Source: Gymnogyps californianus
Lineage: Eukaryota; Chordata; Aves; Accipitriformes; Cathartidae
Length of the DNA: 64,000 nt
Direction of reading: 5' to 3'
Assembly (NCBI RefSeq): GCF_018139145.2
Contig: NC_059487.1
Coordinates: 7,275,792-7,339,791 of the forward strand
In this document: in pieces, positions 47,301 through 59,300 of the stretch
How positions within the stretch are numbered: position 1 is the stretch's first letter
Layout of the letters: each line of letters starts with the position of its first letter
Notes under the pieces: model-generated
Seen by the model: the letters and a program-made list of their open reading frames with translations, nothing else
What the model was told of the DNA's origin: nothing
Databases searched by the model: none
Made by a program: the position numbers and the translations under genes

Positions 47301-50300
47301 AAAATGTAAAATATAGGTAAGTTGCATAACCTCAAGAGGGACTAATATGAAGATTTAAAACTTTAGCACAGAGCATTTTTGAGAAAGCAAAGTAGTTCAA
47401 AAGGCAAAGTTAGTTAATTATTGCAAGAGAGGGTTCAAAAGTCTTCAAAACATGAGAAAGCATTGGAAAAACTCCTTGGGTGTCTTATAGAATCAAAGTG
47501 TCTGCCAAATATGCTGATGACTTTATTAAAAAGTAGATTTGGCAGGTAGCACATGCTTTATCTGTTTCAAAATACGGTATAGAAATAATTACCTCAGCTC
47601 ATCTCAAAGCAAGCATGTTCTGAAGAGAACATGAGGAGAAATATATTGCTAGACAGTACAGTAAATAACTAAAAAAGTTGCTGTTAATGTAGAGTGTGAG
47701 ACAGAAAAAGGAAAGGGATCAAGTAAGAAAAAGCAGAGAGGAAGCAGTTATGGAGAAAAAAAGAAAAAAAAAAAGAGAGAGAAAATAAAAGAACAGCTTT
47801 AATTGAAATAATATCAATCTTCCCAAGTGCACAGTTATCAATTCTGCAAACACTAAGAAACAGCCACGCCCTGTCACTTAGCAGAGTATGGCATGTGCTC
47901 CTCAGCCACCACAGTTAACAGGACAGTATCTGAACTCAAACTGACTTCAAATTTGGATAAAACATTGGCATCAACTCCTGAGTAATACAGATAGCTCCTT
48001 TCCCCAAATGCCTTGAACTGCCACAGCTAAATATGAGTAAGTTCACAGATCAGAGCATCTAGTTGCACAGCCTGGCATTCAGTAGCTAAACAAATGTCCA
48101 AATTTCTAATCATGTGACTTGATTTTACTATGGGTCTGGTTTTGCAGAAGTGTTTTCAGTTTATGTTGAACCTTACAAACTTATTTCAAATATGTCTATG
48201 ACAGTGTTGTGTAATTACTCACAATATTACATATATACATACTGTTTATCAGCTGTGTACTATTTCTTTTCCTTATTTCTTTAAAAAGAAAATATCAAGG
48301 AAGGCACTCAATTTCTTAAAAGTGGGAAAAAAAGAAAGTAAGCATACTGCTATACAGACAGTCGTCTACAGCACTGAACATAAAGCATCACCGTGCTACG
48401 ATTTGCAGGCACAAAGGAAGGATGGGACCAGATGGGCTGCTATACATGTCAGTGCAGAATTCTAGCTCAAAATACAGGACAGAAGAAAGCTGCTAAATTC
48501 ACACTAATTAATGAGACACCATTTAAAAATTACTACATTTTTGAGCAAGCAAGCAAACAGGCACCGACAAGAGCATGGATGATGAATTAAATTGATGTAC
48601 CTAATTTGATTTTAATTACTAATAATTGTGGTGTAGCATATTTGGTAATAGAAATGAGAGCTTAGTAATGACTTGCTACAGTGACTGCTATTAAATCTTC
48701 ATTGGTATCAAAAGGGAGTCATGACAATTACTCTGCAGGAAAAACATAAGGTTCACACAAAACATTGATGATTGAAGTTCTATCATTTAAAGAAAATCAG
48801 GCTGAAAGGGAGGATCAATTTATTATCTGCTATATCCCCCTCCAAGGTATTTTATCCTGTTCTTCCTATTTGTTGCACTGTGATGGGCTCTGTTCTGGTA
48901 GACTCTGTCAGGCTGACTCCTCTGATTCTAACAGAAATATTTTTTCATCTTCAGAAGCCATTGAAAAATAAAATTCAGTGGGAAGGTTTCACAGCTTTTA
49001 CTTATGTCTGGGTGTAAAGATCCTTGAACTCGAGCACACATGAGGTGGCTGGTCTCTAGCATGGCATGTTGCAGACAAACTAGCTTAGTCCACTTGGGAC
49101 GTATTAGCATTGCCTCTCCAGTAAGACCAAAAACCGCAGTCGAAGGGAAAGAGAGCATGTTCTTCGAAGGCTAATCCAGCTCACTTGAAATTCTGTGCTG
49201 CTGCAGACAAACTTCTTTCAGTGCTGAGGTAATATGTTTAATTCCACCTGAGGAATCCCTCCCCTGCTCTTTAGAGAAGTAATATTGTTTATTTCACATG
49301 CATAACTGTTGTAAATAAATTAGACACGTAGTGCAATATCTACAGAATTTAACATTTTTGTGCCTACTGATAATGTGAATCAGTGAATTTAACCAGCAAA
49401 TGGAATGAGATCTTTTTATAAGCATTTGCTACCGTATTACACACGAGATCTGTTCCTCTGCAGTAAAGAAAAAAATTGTGTGGAAGACTTTGTGTGTGTT
49501 AATTATGCTAAAACATGCACACTGATATAAATAAAAGGCAGCAAATTATGGCACTCTGTCCAAAATCATTACTTAAGTGCAAATATTTGCTATTGAAATA
49601 ATTGCTTAGAAAGTGTATTTACATAATTTCTTAGCTGATCAAAGCTACCATTTTAATTAACAGTCATATTCTGCATGCTTGCGTGCATCTGACAAACAGC
49701 CCTAACCATGTAATCTCAAAGGATGAACCAAAAAGAATCTTTTGTGTATGATAATATATGAACTATTACGTACATTCTTCACACACTGAAACAAGTGGCT
49801 CCACTTTAATGTTCAGCAATAATTATCTACCGTGGCAGTAAACATTACACAATGTATTTTTTACCTTGAAAATGTCACAGTTATGCATATTATTTGCACC
49901 CCTCAAAAGGAGGCAAATAAGCTGTCGTGGTTTAACCCCGGCCAGCAACTGAACACCATGCAGCTGCTCCCCCCTCCCCCCTCCCAGTGGGATGGGGAGG
50001 AGGACTGGGGAAAAAAGGTAAAACTCGTGGGTTGAGATAAGAACAGTTTAATAACTAAAGTAAAATAAAATATAATACTAACTACTACTACTAAAAATAA
50101 TATAATAATAATAACAACAATAATAGTAATGAAAAGGAATATAACAAAAAAGAGAGAAATAAGGCCCAAGAAAAGACAAGTGATGCACAATGCAATTGCT
50201 CACCACCCGCTGACCGATGCCCCAGCAGTGATCCACCCCTCCCGGCCAACTCCCTCCACAGTTTATATACTGAGCATGATGTTCTATGGTATGGAATATC

Positions 50301-53300
50301 CCTCGGGCTAGTTGGGGTCAGCTGTCCTGGCCATGCTCCCTCCCAGCTTCTTGTACGCCTGCTTGCTGGCAGAGCATGGGAAACTGAAAGATCCTTAGCT
50401 TAGGATAAGCGCTACTTAGCAACAACTAAAACCTCAGAGTGTTATCAACATCATTCTCACACTAAATCCAAAACACAGCACTGTACCAGCTACTAAGAAG
50501 AGAGTTAACTCTGTCCCAGCCGAAACCAGGACATAAGCGTTTCCTAGATTGGACATATTTCAAAGTGGCTTTTTCAACAACATCCACAAAAGGGTAGTGG
50601 CTTGTGCTGCACACCTACACAAGCAAAAAGGCAATGGCATAAAATCTTGACTATGTTATACCAGCGCAGGCTATCAGTTCTGCTCTCTGAGTAGACATAT
50701 TTTTCTGCCAAAGATGAGCAGGAAGTCAGTCAGGACGGGCAGAACTTTGTGCCTCCATTTGGATGCCAGGTCAATATGACTAGAGATGTGAACATAAAGG
50801 ATTTTTCTGGTCACTACATATGCATACATACAGATAAAATAGCCAAGAACTTACAAGGACCCAGCCTCCACATTTGGACCTCGGACATAGAAAGGAACTC
50901 TGATATCAAACTCATATGGCATTGACTTTCCTTTCACCAGCCCAAACTGCCCAATATGATAACCATGGTCTGCTGTGTATATTATATACGTATTGTCCAG
51001 TTCACCTGTTTCAACCAACGTATTGTAAATCTGAAAAAAAGCAAAACAAAATATGAAATTCATTCCACTGAGTAGCACTATATGTAGAATATTGGATATA
51101 ATTTTCTGGCTATGTGTAATATACAAATAAATAACAACAGTTCAGGACGGCACTGAATTATCACAATGAACCATTCTGAACAATCCATAATCACATAATA
51201 ATTTTACTAAGTGAATATTGTGGCTATTACAAGGCAAACTTCTGTTTTCTGTTTTAAGCTAAACACATTAGCATGCCACCTTTTCAAAAGCGTTTGGGTT
51301 CAGTATTTTGCATGAGAGCTGTCAAGATAGTACTAAATACATACGGTAACAGTGATAAAAGTTTCAAGGTGATAAGCATTTGTGAAATTTTCTCTCCACC
51401 TTTATCTTTTTCCTGCAGCAAACAATTTTAATAAAATGACAGCATTTTGAATCTCACACTTATTTAAGCAACGCTCAACTATCTAGCCTTCAGACAAATG
51501 AGTCCCCATTATGCAGAATATTTGCAGTATCTGTTCCAGATAAATATCACTCAGTCATACTCTCCCACTATGGAGAATTAAGAGGGGCTTTAACTCTGTT
51601 TGCGGTTGCTTCTATGGATTTGCATGAGAATCTTTTTGTGAAATGTACAAACTTGAGCACCAAAGATCAATTTTTATGTGACATTTTCACTTGCAAAGGT
51701 ACGAAGGTGGTAGGGCACCACCAAAGTGGTGCCTCACGCAGATCCAGAACACATCAGCACAGAAGAAAACAGACTCTGTTGTTGCTGTTTTGGTTTGGGG
51801 GGGTTTTTTGGTTCTTTTTTGGGTTGTTTTGTTTGTTTGTTTTTGGTTTGTTGTTTGGGGTTTTTTTTGTTGTTTTTTGTTTTTTTTTTTTTAATTTTGA
51901 GAGACTATTAGATGCATATAATTCAGTAGAGAAGATCAGGCTAACTGTGCGATTACAACTGAAAAACAATCCAACTGATTTTGCCTGCAGTGCATCACCC
52001 AAAGTGAAACCATTTTACTAAATAGAAAATCAAAATAGTGTAGTAAAATAGCCAATCTCCCCTAATGCTGGTATCTGATCCATCTAAACAGGTTCATTAA
52101 TATGAAGCAGAGATCATACTTGCCTGAATCAGTAATTATAAGACATTACTAACAAGTTGATGCAATGCCATCCCGATAATCTCATCTCTACCTTACAGGA
52201 CTCCTCTTTTTTTGAATAAGAATGCCAAGAGATAAGCACTGAATTGCAACACCTTTAAATTTGCCTTCTTACAACTAGAAACCCATTCTTTTTCAGAGTA
52301 GCTTTTAGCCAATTCAGACATTTCTGTTCAAGACACCCAGCTTGCACAAAGAAATTTCATTATTACATAATGCAGACGTAACAAAAAAAAATCTACCTAT
52401 ATATTTATTTACTTCTAACATTTAACATCCTGGACATGGTTTACCATGGGATTATTCCATGTTAGGACTCCTGTAGCATCACTTTTTGCTGCTGCTGTTG
52501 TTCTCTCAGAAACTCAGTGTTACAGGATCAAAATAGGCCCACAGTTACGTAGTTTTTTCCAACAGGTTGTAGGATGACTTTTCACTATCAGATGATACAT
52601 TTTTAGAATTTATGATGTATGTTTTTTCAGGTGATCCCTCCCTCTTCCCCTTAATCAGTAGTGGCTCTGTGGCAACAAATCAGTTCGCTCACACCACCCA
52701 ACTCACAGTACCTGTCTTTAGGAGATGAGGATCCTTACACACTGAATAGAGAGACAAAATCCTCAGAGGTGAGAGGATTACACACTATTAAAAAACTGAT
52801 GCAGTCCTCGTCCTCCTCCTCCTTCCTTCCCCCCTTATCTTCATATACAGCACAGCTTGGAGCTTAACTCAAGAAACAAGCACCTGTTTAGCTAAAAAAA
52901 AGTGACTACTAATCTTACCATCTCCATAGAGTCGTCCACAGACATGAGCGTTTGAAGGCGCTTTCTCTGTAGCATGTTAGTGAACTCCATGTGTATAGGT
53001 TTCATGGGACCTGTATACCTCATTATCCAGTGCTTGTCGGGGTTTGGAGCATAGTTATAACTGGGAGTGCTAAGGAACAGAGAGAAAACCAGAATGTTTT
53101 AGCAGTGTAGAAAAAAGCCATAGTAATGTATACCAATAATTTCTGTTTGATCAACACTATAGGACTTTGAGGCACACAGGAAAATATTAGATTTACTTTG
53201 GAAAAGTCTTATACTTTTATGCTCTATATGAAAGACGGGAGAACAAAAACAACTCTGTGGGGAATAAAATGTATTAAAGGAGTAAATACATTGTTTTTGC

Positions 53301-56300
53301 AATGTCTTCAGACTAACATGGATACATTTCAAGGCCAAGAGACTAGCCTCAGAAGTCCAACTCCACAAGTATGATCTGCATGAAGCAGGTACTATAGAGT
53401 TCCTACTCATGTAATTGCTTTGCTTTCACTCTGCCCACATTAGCACCAAATATTACAGCTTCTGCAAGCTGTTTAAAAATAACTATAGAACTTGCTGAAA
53501 AGGTTCTACTATGTTCTTTAACAGCTTTTTTGAATTCAACATGACTGGCTACTTGAATACTTTCACACTCACATATCCAGAGGAGCACAGGCACCCTACC
53601 TAGTGGTATCAAACTGCATGTGAGCTCATGGCAAGCAGAAGTGGATACATAGCTCGATTTTAAAGACCTGCCAAGAAAAGCAGGGGTGAGGGGAAACAGG
53701 ACTGTATTTTGCAGACACTTCCCAGCCACCAACTCCTTTGTGATCATCAGAAACTTTAATTAAAGTCCCTGCAAAATCCCAAGAGCTGGATTCAATGTCC
53801 TCCTGGAATCTTGCTGCCCCTCCAAGTTGTCATGATCTTGGGACACCATTAAAGTGATGAGGAGAAATATCACTGATTGTGCATAATTTCATGTTGTTGG
53901 CAGTTCCAGAGATTGCTTTTCTGTGCATAATTATATTGCTCTAGGTTAGCTGGATCTAAACAAAAGATTTATTTTGATGTATCATTACCATGATGTTGAC
54001 TCTCTGCATCACCAACTCACTAGAAAGCTATATTATAGCTTACATTTGCAAGAAATATTTTTTTTACTACTATATCTATTCCTAAAAAGTTTGTTATTAC
54101 TTAAGAACCATCTTTATCAATTTCTTCATACCCTGGCTCAAATACATCACCTGCAGAGCCTAAAATACTAAAAATTATTTTTCCTAAGTGATTTGTTGAG
54201 GCTTCCTTTTTTCATTCGAAGCAATAAACTCAGTCTATGCAAATGTGCAAGCCAAGAGGGTAACACAGTAACACAGGAAAAAATAGCAGATATTCAGTTA
54301 TCTTCTTCTTCCCAACACACAATTTCCTGATCAATTCAGCTCCTATTTGGCAAATATCTACTGTTGTTTTTGTATATGCAACAGAGCAGCTGGGTAAGTT
54401 ATTAAGATAAACAATGGTAATAAGTTGAAACTTCTCCTCAAAATACCGTGTATCTAACCCATCTTTGAATATGACAGGTAGTCTTAGAGTTTTAATATAA
54501 ATATGAAATTAATAATCTGACAGTGAAATGTTTTATGCCAAAAGCCTCTGTTAGATGCTATCTGAAAAATGTGCGTAGGCGGCAAATGGAGGCTTCTTCA
54601 TATAGGGAGGAAAGGGCTGGTGTTTATTCTCTCTGTATTGTTAATAGCCTCTTGAATTTCAGAATGTTATTGTGGCTGAAATAATGACATTGCTCCTTTG
54701 AAAATGCTGACAGTTATGGAAACTGTTGCTATGTGATGCCCAGAATGAATCAAAAATGCTTGGCAAACTCCTTTGCAGCTTACTTTGTGATTTCCTGGCT
54801 GATTTGAAACCTCCCACTGTTTAATCCAACCAAAGCCTGTGATTTTCTTTGATTACTACAAATGTAACCCTCTTACACTTAACAGATTTGTCTGTCTTAT
54901 GGGAAAAATACACAAATATAACACTCCTAGAAGTTGGTTAAGATAACCTCTTCAAATGTACTCAGAGATAAGTCCTAGTCTGATTGCATTTGACCTTGGA
55001 AAAGATGGGTGGTAAAATGTACCCTCTATAGAAATAACATTTCTGATCACTATTAAACTGCCCAGCTGTTGCATTCTCTGCAGCTATCAGTATAGGCAGT
55101 AAAAAAGGAAAACCAGCCATGTAGCCTAGGGATTTGCTACGTGAATGCTAGTTGATGTGAATAATTTTCAAACAAGAAAAGACTGAAGATGCACACGAAA
55201 AGTAGCTCTATAGAACAAGATGGAGAGACTGCAGTATAGGGTGGAATGGTCATACCAGCTACTATATGTAATAGAAGCCAGAGAACAACAGCATAAATTA
55301 ACAACAGAAGTACATACCAGAGCTCCCAAGCAAAGAACTACTCTGTCAGTCTATGCTAAAATCCATACCACTAACTTTTAGCTATTATTACCAATGCTAC
55401 ACAATGCAGTATGTATGTCAACCAGTGTGAGCATTACAGTCACACCTGCACTTGCTTTGTGGATATAGCTCAAGAATCCGCTTGCAGACTTTGTCAGTGC
55501 TGCCACAAGACGAGGTACAGAGACATGCCACATGGTGTACTGCCTTCTGATTCCGGGACTAGGCAAAGACTTTGTTCAGGGTATTGCTTACTGCTTTAGG
55601 GCAATTCATAAGAAGTGTTCTACCTGTGTTCTGATCCTTCCCTACCATATCCACATGACAACAAAACACTTGAGAACTGCCTGCACCCCTTTATCATTGA
55701 CAGATTTATCTGTCACTGAGAGATTCCCTGGAATGTGGGAACAAGGGAAAAAAATGGAAAGTAGAGAACTAATTTGTACACACAGTGAGGGAATGATGCA
55801 CGTTCTGCTTTTTTACATTTAATCTTAAACCCAGGCCAATGAAAACCCTTACAGATTATTATTAAGTAGTGCTGGGAAAATTGTTTAAAATAAGATTCGC
55901 CGTTTCTTTGCACAAGATGTACGTAAAATCCTATTTTATGTTCATACCCAAAAGAAAAACACAGTTCCTTAATTTACTAAGATAATTTGTTTCTTTACAA
56001 ACAAAACTTGTTTCCACGAAGTGACACTTCCTGTATAATTGTTATCATTGTAAGAAAAGTCACCTACAATGAAAAATAGTTTTGTGTAACTGCTTTATAA
56101 TCAGGAAGATAAACCTAGTTTGTGTGAAAAATAAAATTTAAACTATGAGCAAAGGAAAAATAGATGTAGTTTATATTTTTCATTTCTGACCTTCCTCAAA
56201 TCCTTCTACTCTTTTTCATTCGACTAGCATAATTAAATTGCTACAGACTGTTGCTTGATAAATGATTATCATCTCTGAGATATGAATGTCTTCCAAAGGA

Positions 56301-59300
56301 ACTTCTAATAAGACTGAGGTCAATACTGGGTATAAGCTATAAGAAGTTGCTCATTTGGCATTTCTGTAATTTTCATTTCAAAGAAAATAAATGAGCATAA
56401 GATGGCAAACAAACATGAAATACTGCATTGCTGTAGATCTAGGACACAGATTCTCTTTGGTAGCACAGCACAAAATAATGAAATATATAATTCTAAGTTA
56501 CGCAATACCTAGACAATAGAACAAAGGAAGCTTTTTCTCTCAGACTTTATTTTAAATAAAGTGAAAAAGCTCCAATGGGTTTCACTGGACTTTGGACTAG
56601 TCCTGAGCAGCTTCTGCTACCAATTGATTATTATTTCCATCAGTTCCCAGTTCATTCACAAATCCAAAATAAGACAGAATTCCCCCTAAAAAAACAAAAG
56701 GGGGGGGGGGGGCCACAAAGGGGGCACATAGGAAGAAAGTTACAAATCTTGAACATCAATGAAGGCATGAAGCCAGTAATTAAAAAAATATTGGAATGTT
56801 TTCAGTTGTGCCAAAAGGTGATTTGGGAGAACGACTCATTTTATCAGCATGTGAGGAGATGCCTGTAATGGAGCATTACAGAGCTGTATCTGTAAAATGT
56901 GTCTGTGCTATAAACAAGAACCGTCTCATCATGGATCTTATGAACATGTTAACTCAGGAACTGGGTGATACTGCTTTTGGGACACGTTCAAGACATTGTA
57001 CTGGGTCATGTACAGACATACCAGTTCATTCAGAAACAGCTTGTCTAATTTGGTGCTACAGGCCTGTATCTCCTTTCTTTCCATGTATGAAACAGGAGTA
57101 ATAAGTATTGCATACTATGTGATTTTTGGTAATACCCATAAAATAATACAGTTTATACATAAGGACAGGGAGACACAGTTTCTTCCCCTGAAGAGATTAC
57201 AGCCCAAGAACCAGATTTTGATCCCCCTGCTCAAAATAAAACAGTGCTTTACTTCCCAAATATGTTGTAACAATGTCCAATGAATTCAACATGAATCTTT
57301 CCATTTATCTCAGTGAGCTACAATGCTGAGTTCTAGAGGCAGTAGCCATTCTCCAGATACTTGTACTAGTCTGAAGAGGTTAAAAAAAAAAAAAAAATCT
57401 CAAAAATCTTCTTATATATTTGTGACAAACTTATGCCAAGAGTATTACAAAGCAAACATTGTTCCCTCAGAGGTACCCAGGACTTCTGTACTCCTGAACC
57501 TGGAAACGAAAGGGTTTTATTTTTCCTTACATGTGTTGTGAGGCATTAGGAAAGAGATGTGAGTACTGAGGGGCTGAATCTTCAGGGCCATGAGGAGCAG
57601 CATGGCTTATAACCATCAGTACAGGCCTGTGAGGATACATCTTCTTTGAGATTCTGAAGAAGGTAATACTGTCATTGGTAATCAGATCAGTTAGATAATC
57701 CTGCAAATAGAAGTAAAAGTATAATGAGATACTTGAAAAATAATGTCAACCTGGGGGGTGAGATGGGAAGGGGAGGTCTGAAGTATCATAAGAAACGGGA
57801 AAAGAGAAGCTACTTCACTCAGAATGGGAGGAGGAGGGAGTAAGTTACAGATGTTAAAACTTCAAAAACTAAACCCAAATCATTCTTTCTTCACTGCCTA
57901 GAAATACGAAAAGCAACAGCTTCCTCTCAGAAAGGAATGACATTAAAGAAGATCAAATAGGACTCTTTCTTCCCAGAGTGTGTAATTACACTATGAAGAT
58001 CACAATACTAAATACAATGACCAGGTATTAATAAAAAAAAAAAATAGAAAATTACACGTCAATTTCTTTGCTTTTTGGTGTCAATATCTTCAAGGTGTAT
58101 AGTCTGACCTTTATCATAAAAGTGCTTTGAAAATCCAAATGGCTTGATGTTCATTTTTCTTAACCTCCCTCTGAACCAGAAGTCACTAAAGCTAGAAGAT
58201 GCTGGGCTATTTGGACCAAAAATTTCATTCAATATTACAGACACAGTGACAATCCGATAGAGATATAGCTCTATCAAATAAATTGCTGAGAATTTAGAAA
58301 ACTTCCTTTGGAAGACATGGACTATATATTTTCTAAGAAGTATCATTATCATTCTTCTGATACCTGCTGGAGCTATACGGATTGAAGACAGTATTTTTAA
58401 TGACAAGCCATGTTCTCTCTTAGGCTGCATCACAGGAAATGCTGCAAATATAAATACCCCTCAAACATGAGTAGGATATGAAACTGCACCTTTAAAAAAC
58501 AAAATAACAACTGTCACATCACAGCTGAATGTAAAATCAGACATAACGTGTGCCTCTGGTCAAGCGAACAAGTACAAGGTGTGGTACATATTGGATTGCA
58601 TCTCCTTTTAAGTACAGCTTTCTGTCCATGGTTCAGACACTTACCCCTCTTTACCACTGCCAATGTCCTTGATCTGAGAAGTCAGCTTACCATTCATCAA
58701 AGGAAGCCTTTTTCATTGACTGTATTTACTCTCCCCAAGTTATTTCCTGTGTATCCCAGAACAAGGCTGGCAAAGTCTCCATTTATAATTTTACACACTG
58801 GTCCCAGCACGAGGCATGTCTGTTATGAAACTGCCATGATTATGACTGTTATTGATATGATATTTTCACTCATGAAAGCAGGTGTAAATAGGTGTAATTC
58901 CACCAGAGTTAACTGAAGGATCTCCATTCATAAGCATATGCAGGGGAAGGGAGAATGTACAATAAGCCAGACCAAAGCAAAACTGGCTTCTGAACATACT
59001 TTCAATACCTGAGACCATACTCATAGTTCAGAGAGAACACTGGAGTGCTCTCAAAAATGCGCTGACGTTTATCTAAAATGTGCCTGTTCTTTAAGCTGGT
59101 TGGTCACTTTCTTAAGCGTGCAACTCGTCTTTCATTTAGCCATTAAGAGCATAGTTTTCAAACTTCATTGTGAAGATGAAGGTTTTCACCTGGTCAAAGT
59201 GAAAATCATTCAAATTCAACCTTGCAAAACCAGTGTTTACCAGGCCAAAAGACCAAACAGAAACGTTTCCCTTAACTGATTTCTTTTTTTTAAAAGCTCC

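Larger units (their letters stand above)
47143..50854 (-). other. SULF2 intron with solo LTR
   Basis: 3.7 kb holding the solo LTR (49923-50533), a purine-rich AG stretch at 47755-47800 and a unique AT-rich region at 49290-49720 that resembles conserved noncoding DNA in composition. Confidence 0.8.
53070..57530 (-). other. SULF2 intron, 4.5 kb
   Basis: Holds a 13-G run at 56700-56712, a possible MIR-like fragment (57071-57215), an A run (57381-57395) and a non-repetitive stretch at 54540-54880 of regulatory-looking composition. No coding exon found. Confidence 0.75.

Noticed and set aside
49903..50190. 95-codon hydrophobic - strand frame rich in I and V
   Set aside because: Lies in the LTR; its I/V/F residues come from AT-repeat sequence inside the LTR, not a protein gene.
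51614..52021. 135-codon + strand frame rich in F, V and G
   Set aside because: Produced by the G/T low-complexity tract.
58059..58433. 124-codon sense frame close to a SULF2 exon
   Set aside because: The neighbouring exon has a clean acceptor at 57700 and joins directly to 61213; nothing recognisable in the frame.
58548..58916. 122-codon + strand frame
   Set aside because: Includes an ancient repeat relic and shows no domain; chance.
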